Below, in pieces: positions 1 to 6,980 of a stretch of DNA of 50,243 bases. This DNA is from a virus. Every line of letters begins with the position of its first letter. The first letter of the stretch is position 1. The stretch spans positions 1 to 50,243 of the IMG/VR virus record IMGVR_UViG_3300003319_000320. The stretch is one strand, 5' to 3'. The notes under the pieces were generated by a model. That model ran no database searches, had not been told where the DNA came from, and saw only the letters and a program-made list of their open reading frames with translations. Made by a program: the position numbers and the translations under genes.

Positions 1-144
1 AAGGGAACCCCGCTTTGGGCGTTTGTGAGGGACATGACGGGAGTGGGGAGCACCTCCGCCAACCTGTTGTGTAGCCTGCTCGGCTGGAACCCCGATTCAG
101 ACGTGCGTAGAGTCAGGTTGGAGTGGAAGGGTAAACTAAAATGA
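1..144 (+). CDS. 3' end of an unidentified protein (partial)
   Basis: The first reading frame is open from the first base of the window to a TGA at 142-144 and gives 47 C-terminal residues. That TGA overlaps the ATG of the next gene in an ATGA junction, the same coupling used throughout this genome, which is the main reason to accept it as coding. The visible part has a small hydrophobic stretch and a basic C-terminus (ending WKGKLK). No domain can be recognised from this fragment, and its start lies outside the window. Confidence 0.55.
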   Translation, partial: KGTPLWAFVRDMTGVGSTSANLLCSLLGWNPDSDVRRVRLEWKGKLK

Positions 145-422
145 GAATACAAGTCAGTGTGGCGTCTCGCAAAAGGGACGCCGGAATAGAGAAGGATGGT
201 GTCGGCTCCTTAACAATGAGGGCTGAAAACGATTTTGATCGCAAAGTGTTAACTGCGCTATGGCATCTTTTTGGCCTGCGCGGTTTGATGAGTGTAAAAC
301 AAAAGTTCGAATCCATCACTTTCATGAGAAAGATACTCGACTCCTATGGATCAATCAAAAACCCGGAAGAAAATGAGCGGCCAGCTCAAGGTGAAGGAAC
401 GGACGGGACTGACCAAGACTGA
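141..422 (+). CDS. Hypothetical protein, 93 aa
   Basis: A small basic protein with a charged C-terminal tail rich in Glu, Gly and Asp. Its ATG overlaps the stop of the upstream partial gene (ATGA), so it belongs to the short plus-strand operon at the left edge. The last 25 or so codons overlap the next gene in another frame and are compositionally simple, so the real boundary between the two genes is uncertain. I recognise no family, and no membrane segment or zinc motif is visible. Confidence 0.5.
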   Translation: MRIQVSVASRKRDAGIEKDGVGSLTMRAENDFDRKVLTALWHLFGLRGLMSVKQKFESITFMRKILDSYGSIKNPEENERPAQGEGTDGTDQD

Positions 423-669
423 GGAGGAAGCGCTGCTGCTCTTTTGTCTGTCAGACGACTATCCGCGTGAGCACGTAGTGGAGAGGACGGGAACCAAGTT
501 CATCCTGCGTGGGGAAAGAGAGGCGAGGTTGCTGTGGAGAAGGATCAAGAGACAGAACCCTCAGTTTGACAGAGCCTATGGCACCTTGATCGCTGGCACA
601 AAGATTACCGGATACCTATTTGATTTTGAAGCAGACTTTTGGGAGAGGAAATGGCTGGACCGAATGTAA
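346..669 (+). CDS. Hypothetical protein, up to 107 aa
   Basis: A small charged protein, mostly helical by appearance, with basic patches (RGEREARLLWRRIKRQ). The first ATG at 346 would overlap the preceding gene by 77 bases. The internal ATG at 373, preceded by GGAAG, would shorten the protein to 98 residues. Neither start can be chosen firmly. The C-terminal half has aromatic residues (FDFEADFWERKW). I do not recognise a family. It overlaps the following gene by about 19 bases, which supports co-translation in the same operon. Confidence 0.55.
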   Translation: MDQSKTRKKMSGQLKVKERTGLTKTEEEALLLFCLSDDYPREHVVERTGTKFILRGEREARLLWRRIKRQNPQFDRAYGTLIAGTKITGYLFDFEADFWERKWLDRM

Positions 670-1253
670 CGGACTTGAAAAAACAGGCTAAGGAGATCTT
701 AGGACCGCTCAAAGGGTGGAAACACGATTGCCACGCGGCGAGCGTGCGCCTAGTGAAAATGGGTTTTGGCACTCGGGTGGCGAGAGGATGGTGTGACGGT
801 GTGCGCGGACAGCACTCCTGGGTGGTGATGGGAGACGACTGCTACTCGCACAAGGCCCTCATTGTCGATCCAACTCTCTGGTCCTACCGCGAGGACGTGA
901 AAGGAATCTACGTTGGCAACGTTCAAAAGTATGGGCACATACCTCACGGGCACGGCTCCATCTGGGAAGCCGGTAAACCAACTAGAGGCAATGGCCCCAT
1001 AATCAAGCTCACACCGGAGAAGGAGCTGTCCGCCGCGGCTGACGTCTTTCTGGATCTTCTCGGTCCCCTTGACTTTCAGGGCTGGAATCAGTTGGCTAAC
1101 TCTCCGGTTGGTGGTTGGCCGGCAAAAGAAATACTCACCGCGATCTATCAAACCAAAGACATCCGGTCAACAATACCCATAGACATCGTGGGAATGGTTA
1201 CGGACTTGAATCCACACGGGCTGTACATGAGGGAAAATGGCAAAAAAAGTTAG
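651..1253 (+). CDS. Putative transglutaminase/papain-fold protein
   Basis: A 200-residue protein read from the ATG at 651. The purine-rich GGGAGAGGAA stands directly before this ATG; an earlier in-frame TTG at 639 is less likely. It shows a possible Cys-His-Asp triad in the order and context of transglutaminase-like enzymes: Cys27 in HDCHAAS at the start of a helix, His55 in GQHSWVV on a strand, and Asp73 in IVDPTLW. In that fold the Cys attacks an amide or acyl bond. Overall similarity to a named family is not evident, so the fold assignment is an inference from motif spacing. It could equally be a structural protein that keeps these residues by chance. Confidence 0.55.
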   Translation: MAGPNVTDLKKQAKEILGPLKGWKHDCHAASVRLVKMGFGTRVARGWCDGVRGQHSWVVMGDDCYSHKALIVDPTLWSYREDVKGIYVGNVQKYGHIPHGHGSIWEAGKPTRGNGPIIKLTPEKELSAAADVFLDLLGPLDFQGWNQLANSPVGGWPAKEILTAIYQTKDIRSTIPIDIVGMVTDLNPHGLYMRENGKKS

Positions 1254-1683
1254 TGACGAACAGTTTGGACTCGTGTTTGCTGATGAGGAGGATGGTGGCC
1301 TGGTGTTTGAAGAAGACACGGGTCTAGTGTTTGACACGGACAGCAACCCCTTGGCGGACATTTGCGAAGGCGACTGTCCCATGTGCTTGGGCAAGACCTG
1401 TCGCTGGTGTGGTTTCGGGTGTTGGGATGTCGATCAAGTGAACTGTCAACACGATCTACTTGATCGACATCGTTGGGAACCGTCAGAATACGCCCGTCGC
1501 AGAGAGCGAATAATCGCGGAGGTTCGAAGACATGGGGCTGAGCACGTGCTGGAGACGGTGCTCGCCCCCGATGAGTACACAACCATAGACCGTGTCGAAT
1601 GTTTCAAGTGCCACAAACCGGTGGAACGTGGGTCCTCCTGTCTTTACTCCCTTGAGGGCACCAGCCACTTACGATGTAAATAG
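1237..1683 (+). CDS. Cys-rich putative zinc-binding protein with GLVF repeats
   Basis: This 148-residue protein begins with three closely spaced GLVF motifs, each followed by acidic residues (residues about 10-33). A dense cysteine cluster follows (CEGDCPMC, CRWCGFGC, then CQHD, residues about 46-71) and a second CxxC...C...C group lies near the C-terminus (CFKCHKP through HLRCK). The cysteine pattern suggests two structural zinc sites. The N-terminal repeats resemble the LVFEDD element in the C-terminal tail of the phage DNA polymerase. The ATG follows GAGGGAAA and overlaps the preceding gene. Its 3' end overlaps the convergent MazG-like gene by 15 bases. Function unknown. Confidence 0.65.
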   Translation: MAKKVSDEQFGLVFADEEDGGLVFEEDTGLVFDTDSNPLADICEGDCPMCLGKTCRWCGFGCWDVDQVNCQHDLLDRHRWEPSEYARRRERIIAEVRRHGAEHVLETVLAPDEYTTIDRVECFKCHKPVERGSSCLYSLEGTSHLRCK

Positions 1684-2076
1684 TCCTTCTTTTTCAGCGT
1701 CAGGGTCGCGGTTGATGGCCTGATGCTCATTGAACTTGTCAGGATAACGACGCCGCAACTTCTCGATCACCTTGAACGCCGCCTCTCCAAGCTCCTTGTC
1801 AATCGCGCTGAGGGCGATGGCCAAGTACCATAACTTGTCTCCGATCTCCTCGAGCAGGTTTCCCTCGTCCAGTGGAGATCCGTAGAAAATGTGGCGTTTG
1901 AGTTGATCGGTAAACTCTCCGGTCTCAGTGCACATGCCCATGGAGGCGTGAATCAATCGTATGACCTTGACGTCACTGAGACGCTTTGAGATGGCCGCAA
2001 AGTCGGCGGACTCCGACCTGATGGCCAGGGACACAAAATTGTTAAGGGCGGACTGTTCCGTCAGTTGTTCACTCAT
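1669..2076 (-). CDS. MazG-like all-alpha NTP pyrophosphohydrolase
   Basis: A 135-residue helical protein with the metal-binding signature of the MazG/dUTPase-2 superfamily: an E-x2-E-type segment (CTETGEFTDQ) followed by E-x2-D (LLEEIGDKLWYLA). These enzymes hydrolyse (d)NTPs to the monophosphate and pyrophosphate. In phages they clean or rebalance the nucleotide pool, or lower alarmones. The ATG overlaps the stop of the HslV-like gene (ATGA). It is the last gene of the long minus-strand array and converges with the plus-strand genes. The exact substrate cannot be read from the sequence. Confidence 0.8.
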   Translation of the reverse strand: MSEQLTEQSALNNFVSLAIRSESADFAAISKRLSDVKVIRLIHASMGMCTETGEFTDQLKRHIFYGSPLDEGNLLEEIGDKLWYLAIALSAIDKELGEAAFKVIEKLRRRYPDKFNEHQAINRDPDAEKEGLFTS

Positions 2077-2582
2077 TGAACTTTTCTCCTTGGTATGTTG
2101 ATGATGTTGATGGGTTCTTCACAGGCCGCGCTCAGTTGTATCGCCACCGCCACGGCCTCCTCCACACTGTGCCCTAAGTGCAGCGCCGCCAAGGCGAAGT
2201 CACTTCCCGCACCAATGGCGAAAAATGTGGACACCTCTTTGACGTAGAAGCTGTGGAACAAAAACACGCGCTCCTCAAAGATTAAAAAGTAACTGTTGTC
2301 TAACTTGGCGTTGCTGTCACCGGCGCTCTTGCGGTGCCACTCTTGGAACTCTGAGAAAAAGCGAATTACGCTCAGCTCATTGGGGGCGTCTGGCTTGTGG
2401 GTCTGACAGAACAGGTGAAAGAGTCCTCCCTCCGCGCTCCATCCGCTGTATCCCACGGTGACACCGTTCTCTTGAAAAAGCTTGGCGAGCCTGTCCTTTT
2501 CCTGCGTCCACCCTCGCAGCCTAATGCTGTCGGCGCCTATCTGTATTTGCTCTCCCGTGACAGTCACCGCCACCACGCTCAT
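2073..2582 (-). CDS. HslV/proteasome beta-like Ntn hydrolase
   Basis: A 169-residue protein close in length to HslV (about 175). The start is well defined: an ATGA overlap with the upstream gene and a strong GGAGGAG site 8 bases before the ATG. The protein begins Met-Ser-Val-Val, so Met removal would expose Ser as residue 1. Counting from that Ser, Asp is at 17 (GADS) and Lys at 33 (LAKLF), the positions of the proteasome/HslV catalytic residues, and a GYSG turn follows near 45. The C-terminal half has the family-like AIGAGSDFALAA segment. No HslU-type partner sits next to it; the AAA+ ATPase at 25042 is far away. The fold call is fairly strong, but activity and role (self-assembled protease or inactive relative) are open. 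Confidence 0.75.
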   Translation of the reverse strand: MSVVAVTVTGEQIQIGADSIRLRGWTQEKDRLAKLFQENGVTVGYSGWSAEGGLFHLFCQTHKPDAPNELSVIRFFSEFQEWHRKSAGDSNAKLDNSYFLIFEERVFLFHSFYVKEVSTFFAIGAGSDFALAALHLGHSVEEAVAVAIQLSAACEEPINIINIPRRKVQ

Positions 2583-3097
2583 AGGTTTTTCTCCTCCACC
2601 AAAGATATGAATTCACTTGCCCGGTCACTCAAATGATTCTGAGGGTCACCGGTGACGACAGATGGCCCCTTCTGGGTGTGATACGGGCACGGTTTTCCAA
2701 CCCTTTTGTCCGAGCAGTACGGGCACCTTCTCGAACTGAGGGTTGTTTTCACCCGCTCCTCGGCTTCGAGGCGCTTCCAGGTGGCGGTGAACTTACTCAC
2801 CGAAGGGGCGAAGTTGCTGTCGTGCTCGTTGAACACTATCTTCGCCACCTCGTCCACTCTGTCAGCCATCAGACCAGCGTCCCAAAAGCGTTTCGCCCAA
2901 ATATCTCTGTCGCGCTCTAACTCAGCGGTCGTCATCTTCCGGGACGAGAAAAAAGTCCTCTGAATCTCCTCCAGCAGCTCCCGGACCTTCATCCGCAGCA
3001 GCAAGTTCTCTTTCGAACTCCTCGAGCTCTTGCCTGTCTCTTGTTTGGAGTTCGTCATGGGCGACGGTGCTCGAGGGTTTGATTGGTTGTCCGCCAT
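2579..3097 (-). CDS. Putative replication accessory/helicase-loader-like zinc protein
   Basis: A 172-residue protein if the ATG at 3097 is used; TGGAG lies 8 bases before it, and the ATGs at 3058, 2992 and 2935 have poorer or too-close sites. A Ser/Lys-rich low-complexity start is followed by a helical region (WAKRFWDAGLMADRV through TWKRLEAEE). A C-terminal putative zinc knuckle CPYC...CPYH lies at about residues 125-139. It follows a DUF1376 gene, the usual place of a phage helicase loader or lambda P-like protein, but I cannot show homology. It overlaps the DUF1376 gene by 176 bases in another frame, which is unusually long. Confidence 0.5.
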   Translation of the reverse strand: MADNQSNPRAPSPMTNSKQETGKSSRSSKENLLLRMKVRELLEEIQRTFFSSRKMTTAELERDRDIWAKRFWDAGLMADRVDEVAKIVFNEHDSNFAPSVSKFTATWKRLEAEERVKTTLSSRRCPYCSDKRVGKPCPYHTQKGPSVVTGDPQNHLSDRASEFISLVEEKNL

Positions 3098-3992
3098 TCT
3101 TATTTCTCCAGTCAAAGTCACCTGGTCTGTACTTGTATCGTGTCACCTCATTGTCAACGAAGGTATAGAACGTTAACCTCCAGGAAACCGCCAACTTTCC
3201 ATGGAACACGCTCTTGAACTTGGTGATCATGTAGTCAATGTCACCCTGGACAAACTCCGGGTACTTGGTGTCTATCCAAATCCTCATCGCCTCGTTGAGG
3301 GTGAAGCGCTTTGCGTCAAACTTCACGCGGCGGGCCTTTTCCTCTTTTTCTCTGGGCACTTCCACGCCCCACTTTTCGCGGAGCTTGGACTCCTTGACCT
3401 TGCCCACTCTCAAGTCTTTGTTGATGTGCGCTCCAGAGCCAAAGCACTCTCGACACAGTGGCTGAACGTTGGTGATATTGTTGTTGCCCTCTGGGTTTAT
3501 CAGCACCGGCAACACCTCTTCTGAAGCGCCGCATCCAAGGCAGGCTCCAGAGAAGTAGTCCGACATTTGTCGCCACAGATTAAGCGTGAATGGGGACTTG
3601 GTGATGAGAGTGCCAAAGCGCTGGTTACGTGATGACACATTGTTGCCCCAACGCCGATTCATAGCCTCTCTTCCGGCCTTGGCCCTGCGCTCACGGCGGC
3701 TCATCATTGACTCCCACTCCTGCTCCATTCGTTTTTGGTGCCAGCGATTGTCGGTTTGTAACTTCCAAGGGGCCATAACGCTCTCGCGCATTATCTCCCA
3801 CTGCTCGTAACTCACCCTGGCCCACCTCGCCAGCACCTTGTCGTCATTGGGAACTGTTCCAGCGGGTTCCTCTTTCCAGGCCTTCAGCAGGAGAAGAAAA
3901 TACGCCCCCACCTCAGCGGTGTCCATCGCCTCTACTTTGGGATCGGCCGCGAAGTCGTTAACGTAACAGGGGAAGTACGGGGGTTTGGGCAT
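2922..3992 (-). CDS. DUF1376 (YdaU-like) replication protein with degenerate HNH-like insert
   Basis: The N-terminal 110 residues match the DUF1376/YdaU pattern (PYFPCYVNDFAAD, then VGAYFLLLLKAWKEE), found in phage replication-initiation proteins that bind DNA near the origin. At residues 151-183 there is an HNH-like zinc ribbon, C-x2-C...NITNVQPLC-x2-C. The usual catalytic DH and the final Asn-rich helix are missing (LPVLINPEG instead), so nuclease activity is unlikely. After a second helical domain, the last 60 residues are acidic and simple and are also read in another frame by the next gene. It probably acts at replication start together with the DnaB helicase encoded at 34059. Confidence 0.65.
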   Translation of the reverse strand: MPKPPYFPCYVNDFAADPKVEAMDTAEVGAYFLLLLKAWKEEPAGTVPNDDKVLARWARVSYEQWEIMRESVMAPWKLQTDNRWHQKRMEQEWESMMSRRERRAKAGREAMNRRWGNNVSSRNQRFGTLITKSPFTLNLWRQMSDYFSGACLGCGASEEVLPVLINPEGNNNITNVQPLCRECFGSGAHINKDLRVGKVKESKLREKWGVEVPREKEEKARRVKFDAKRFTLNEAMRIWIDTKYPEFVQGDIDYMITKFKSVFHGKLAVSWRLTFYTFVDNEVTRYKYRPGDFDWRNKNGGQPIKPSSTVAHDELQTRDRQELEEFERELAAADEGPGAAGGDSEDFFLVPEDDDR

Positions 3993-4002
3993 CGGTCCGG
4001 TG

Positions 4003-4380
4003 TTAAGCCCTCAAATGCGAATAAGCCGTTTTGAATATGCTTGACAGCGCAAGAGCTGCCGCCTCGGTCAAGTGTTTATCCTTCAGCAATAGTTCCTCAA
4101 TCAATTCTGGAGTTGGACGACAAGGCTGAACAACCACGACACTGCGGGGTTGAGAGGGAAAGAATATAGCTGACCTCACCTCCAACCAAGAGCACAGCGT
4201 TTCCAGGTTGTCAGAGTCAGGAACACCCTTGGCGTTCTCTATCCGAGAGAGGGTGGAGAAGGGAATACCAGTGACCTCACTCAACTTTCTCTGACTCCAG
4301 CCAAGGTTTTCCCTCTTACTCCTCACCATACGGCTCAATTTTTTGATGGCCATCTGTGACTCAGGTACGTTCTTTTTCAA
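4003..4380 (-). CDS. Cro/CI (XRE) family transcriptional regulator
   Basis: This 125-residue protein has a clear XRE helix-turn-helix at residues 14-70 (RENLGWSQRKLSEVTGIPFSTLSRIE), followed by a C-terminal region of unknown type. The start is TTG at 4380. It overlaps the TGA of the DUF4326 gene as TTGA and follows a strong GAGGAG site 8 bases upstream; the ATG nine codons later has no good site. It may control a subset of accessory genes. Its position inside the operon, without its own upstream gap, argues against a classical lysogeny switch. Confidence 0.8.
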   Translation of the reverse strand: MKKNVPESQMAIKKLSRMVRSKRENLGWSQRKLSEVTGIPFSTLSRIENAKGVPDSDNLETLCSWLEVRSAIFFPSQPRSVVVVQPCRPTPELIEELLLKDKHLTEAAALALSSIFKTAYSHLRA

Positions 4381-4670
4381 AACAGCGTCTCCTCATTCAC
4401 TATCTTCATGAGCACCTCTCCGTGGCACCGTTGTGGCGCGCACCAACAAACCAGGTCTCTCCCAGCCAACTCACGCTTTGCCTCCTCAACCAGCTCTGGC
4501 TGAGACAGGAGCCACTCTTCATACTTGGAGATGGCCTCCTCCCTTGTTGACACCTGCTCAGCGGTGCCGGGAAGATGTGAAAACGGGTTACCCCACTTAC
4601 TGGGTCGGCCTATGTAAATCGCTTCCGGCGGATAGTCACCGCGCATGTTGAACAACCGCGGCTCTCTCAT
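4377..4670 (-). CDS. DUF4326 domain protein
   Basis: A 97-residue protein matching the DUF4326 pattern: IGRPSKWGNPF near the N-terminus, a helix with REEAISKYEEWL, and the C-terminal LVCWCAPQRCHGEVL. The biochemical role of the family is not established to my knowledge. The ATG at 4670 forms an ATGA overlap with the macro-domain gene. The open frame extends upstream to 4733, but a start there would be buried in that gene. Direct coupling to the macro domain suggests a joint role in ADP-ribose, NAD or nucleotide chemistry, which is inference only. Confidence 0.75.
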   Translation of the reverse strand: MREPRLFNMRGDYPPEAIYIGRPSKWGNPFSHLPGTAEQVSTREEAISKYEEWLLSQPELVEEAKRELAGRDLVCWCAPQRCHGEVLMKIVNEETLF

Positions 4671-5104
4671 CTGGTGATGGTCACCACGTTGAGTGGAAGA
4701 ATTGGTTCCAACAATAAGCGAACCTCCTCCCAATTTAGGTTGCCATTTCTACACCCGGGTCGGGGGAGATAGAAGAGCGTGTCAGACTCCCTGTGGGCCA
4801 ACTCTGTCAAGGCCAGGGCCGACTTACATATGAGTTCCGGGTCCGAGTCCCGGTACCACTCGTGCTTTGTGGGAAAGGTGACCAGGCGTATTTTTTCCAG
4901 GTACATTAGCACATTGCCATTCTGCTGGATGTGCTCCCCCAGTTTTTTCGGCAGCCACGGCCATCTTCGCGCCGCCTCCAGTGCCACCCCAGCGCCCATC
5001 ACCGCCTCCCCATCCCGTTTGACCACACCATTGGTGGTGACACACGCTATGCAATACGGGTCCTGCGAGTAGAAGTGCCAAATATTACCGCGTACTTCTC
5101 TCAT
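4667..5104 (-). CDS. Macro domain protein, DarG/TARG1-like ADP-ribosylglycohydrolase
   Basis: A 145-residue stand-alone macro domain. It has the early substrate loop (TTNGVVKRDGEAVMGAGVALEAAR, broken here by residue: T24-N25, then G37-A38-G39), the FPTK motif with Lys80, and the C-terminal PxxGCxNGxLxW loop at residues 114-125. In DarG and TARG1 the lysine of the equivalent motif is catalytic and removes ADP-ribose from DNA bases or protein acids. The start is supported by GGAGG 9 bases before the ATG. A phage enzyme of this type could undo host DarT or other ADP-ribosylation defences, or process ADP-ribose phosphates. The fold is well supported; the substrate is not shown. Confidence 0.8.
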   Translation of the reverse strand: MREVRGNIWHFYSQDPYCIACVTTNGVVKRDGEAVMGAGVALEAARRWPWLPKKLGEHIQQNGNVLMYLEKIRLVTFPTKHEWYRDSDPELICKSALALTELAHRESDTLFYLPRPGCRNGNLNWEEVRLLLEPILPLNVVTITR

Positions 5105-5543
5105 CGAGTTTTTCCTCCATCAGTTGCTCTCGCTGCTGACCGTTGATTATTCCCCGACGGCACAGATCATCCAACACCCATCGCGGGTACCTGGCCTCAC
5201 TCTCCACAAACCGATCGTCAACGAACCCACTCCTCAACAATGGTTGAAAGGCGTCGTGTATCTTGTCTCGTCCCATCATGGGAGGAACTTTGTTTGACAG
5301 TATTTGAAAGACTATTTCCTCCATGGTGAGGTACGCCTCCGTGGCATCCTGTCGGACTTTTCCAAAGATGAGTTGCTCCAGCCTGTAGGTGAGCTCCCGC
5401 TGAAGGTACTCTATGGCCTTAATGTCATTAACCAGTTGAGGTCCCAGCTTGCTCTCCACCCACACCTTAATCGTGCCGTGATACGTGCGAGAGCCGTCTT
5501 TGTTGTCTTTGGAGGTGATGCACACCGCCCGTTTGGAGATCAT
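5085..5543 (-). CDS. Hypothetical protein, 152 aa
   Basis: A mixed alpha/beta protein without a recognised domain. The ATG at 5543 forms an ATGA overlap with the upstream gene and has AAGGA 9 bases before it, so it is preferred to the in-frame TTG at 5570. The N-terminal 50 residues alternate in a strand-like way (DGSRTYHGTIKVWV). The C-terminal half is helical and rich in Arg and Glu. It overlaps the macro-domain gene by 20 bases and so is co-translated with it. No function can be offered. Confidence 0.6.
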   Translation of the reverse strand: MISKRAVCITSKDNKDGSRTYHGTIKVWVESKLGPQLVNDIKAIEYLQRELTYRLEQLIFGKVRQDATEAYLTMEEIVFQILSNKVPPMMGRDKIHDAFQPLLRSGFVDDRFVESEARYPRWVLDDLCRRGIINGQQREQLMEEKLDERSTR

Positions 5544-5815
5544 GCTGCGTTTTCCTTTTGAGCTCGACAACGCTCTTCAATGTGTCCCCGCTCGTGACGC
5601 ACACGGCTCAACGTGGGTGTCACCAACTCAAACTTTTTGTCGTCAAACTCCTCGCAATGAATGGCCTTGATCTTTCCCACCACGCTGTTGGTTTTCATCC
5701 AACCACGGCGTTTCTGGCCCTCACTGGTGTATAGCTCCCTCACGATCACAATCGGTCTTCCACACCCTCCGCGCTTCTCTCTACAGATGAGCATTTCCTC
5801 TATTTGTTGGCTCAC
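5540..5815 (-). CDS. Hypothetical small protein with Cys/His motifs
   Basis: A 91-residue protein from a GTG at 5815, overlapping the upstream stop as GTGA. It has CREKRGGC near the N-terminus and HCEE and a final HIEERC downstream, a spacing compatible with one zinc site but not matching a named finger. The rest is basic. It lies in a run of small unknown genes (5085-7517) that probably act early against the host. Nothing specific is recognised. Confidence 0.55.
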   Translation of the reverse strand: MSQQIEEMLICREKRGGCGRPIVIVRELYTSEGQKRRGWMKTNSVVGKIKAIHCEEFDDKKFELVTPTLSRVRHERGHIEERCRAQKENAA

Positions 5816-6018
5816 GACAGTATTATCCCTCCCGGACCTACTCGATGACTGTCTTCATCCAGGGAATGGCACTTTTCCGCCATCCACTCCTCCTCGTACC
5901 ACATTCCACAAGCGTCACAAATGTATTCCAATATCGGCGGGTGACAGGCCCAAGCCTGACTCTCCTTCTCGTACTCCCGGTGGCACGTCTGACACCGCCA
6001 AACAGCTTTTGGTCTCAA
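5812..6018 (-). CDS. Small two-finger zinc protein
   Basis: A 68-residue protein containing two repeated zinc modules: C-x2-C-x11-C-x-H (CQTCHREY...ACH) and C-x2-C-x11-C-x-H (CDACGMWY...KCH). The open frame reaches an ATG at 6066, but that would overlap the previous gene by 52 bases without a ribosome site. The TTG at 6018 makes a TTGA overlap and has AGGAGAG 8 bases before it, so I take it as the start. Duplicated fingers of this kind usually bind nucleic acid or protein. No family name can be given. Confidence 0.65.
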   Translation of the reverse strand: MRPKAVWRCQTCHREYEKESQAWACHPPILEYICDACGMWYEEEWMAEKCHSLDEDSHRVGPGGIILS

Positions 6019-6638
6019 AGTTGGAACTCTCCTGCGACCCTGCTCTTGAGCTCCTGAAACATGCACCCATTGCCCACCACGTACCCGTTTCTCGTCTTCA
6101 CCCAGACCTCCAGCGATCCGGAGGTTTCATTCTTTTTGATCTGACCGTTTGAACCTATGAGTGTCATTGGCAGAGGCTTGTTGCTCACCAACTGATACGG
6201 TATGAAGTGTCGCAACGCACCGTCCTGAATGACCGCGCCAACATTGCCAAACCGCCACAGCTCCAACACTCCTTTTCTATCCTCAGGAGGAAGGCACGGG
6301 CGTATGGCGAAAGACGGAGTGTTGACTTTGACCGCTCCACGAATCCAAGTTGAAAAATACTTCTCCAAGTCCGTGGGGCAAGTCTGGGGGTTTGATGTGC
6401 GAACAGCCTCACAAAACGCGTTGAATGCCCCGCTCTCTTTGGCGATGGTGACGATGGGGTTTTCTGGAACAACCGGTTTTGGAGTGGACTCTTCTTCATC
6501 CAATGGACGCACGCTTCGCACGTGCACCTCCATTCGAAACTTCAGCCTCATGTTACAACCGGGACAGTTAAACACTTTGCTGTCTCGCTCCTCGGTTACG
6601 TCCACGACACCCTCGATAAGCTGAGGATCATCTTCCAT
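6015..6638 (-). CDS. Hypothetical protein, 207 aa, with N-terminal CxxC
   Basis: This protein opens with an acidic segment, then CPGCNMRLKF (residues about 25-34), a zinc-knuckle-like half site, and a proline-rich linker to about residue 60. A globular domain without recognised motifs covers residues 60-207 and looks strand-rich toward the end (SGSLEVWVKTRNGYVV). It is followed by a small zinc-finger gene, and the two may act together. Its start overlaps the upstream gene by 11 bases. Confidence 0.55.
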   Translation of the reverse strand: MEDDPQLIEGVVDVTEERDSKVFNCPGCNMRLKFRMEVHVRSVRPLDEEESTPKPVVPENPIVTIAKESGAFNAFCEAVRTSNPQTCPTDLEKYFSTWIRGAVKVNTPSFAIRPCLPPEDRKGVLELWRFGNVGAVIQDGALRHFIPYQLVSNKPLPMTLIGSNGQIKKNETSGSLEVWVKTRNGYVVGNGCMFQELKSRVAGEFQL

Positions 6639-6972
6639 TGGATGCCGCCTCCCTGAGCATTTCAGCTTCCCACTCGTGAATTATCGCGGCCTCACTCACG
6701 GTCAGTTGTATCAGATTCTGACCCTTGTCCGTCATATCAATCGCCCTCAAAAACTCCACGGCCTTAGCCTCTGCGCGTCCCATGTACTCCCAAGGAGCTG
6801 TCTTGTAATTGCGAAGGCGTTCCAACGCCTGTGCCCTGGTGGTCGCTTTGAATATGCGACGCTTCATTTCCCAGTCAACCCAGTGCTCTTTCAAAGCGTC
6901 TCGTATGGCGCGCTCTTGATTTGATTTGAAGATGGCGGCCCCGAGCACTCGCTGTGTTCTCACTAATGGCAT
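6628..6972 (-). CDS. Hypothetical helical protein
   Basis: About 114 residues from the ATG at 6972, preceded by GAGGGA; a GTG at 6984 overlapping the upstream stop as GTGA is an alternative. The protein is strongly helical and charged (KSNQERAIRDALKEHWVDWEMKRRIF), with no cysteines. It lacks recognisable domains. It sits between two other unknown genes of the accessory block. Confidence 0.55.
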   Translation of the reverse strand: MPLVRTQRVLGAAIFKSNQERAIRDALKEHWVDWEMKRRIFKATTRAQALERLRNYKTAPWEYMGRAEAKAVEFLRAIDMTDKGQNLIQLTVSEAAIIHEWEAEMLREAASNGR

Positions 6973-6980
6973 ATCGTCCC

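Noticed and set aside
3400-3545. Active HNH homing endonuclease
   Set aside because: The catalytic His-containing motif is missing and the segment is embedded in frame in a longer replication protein.
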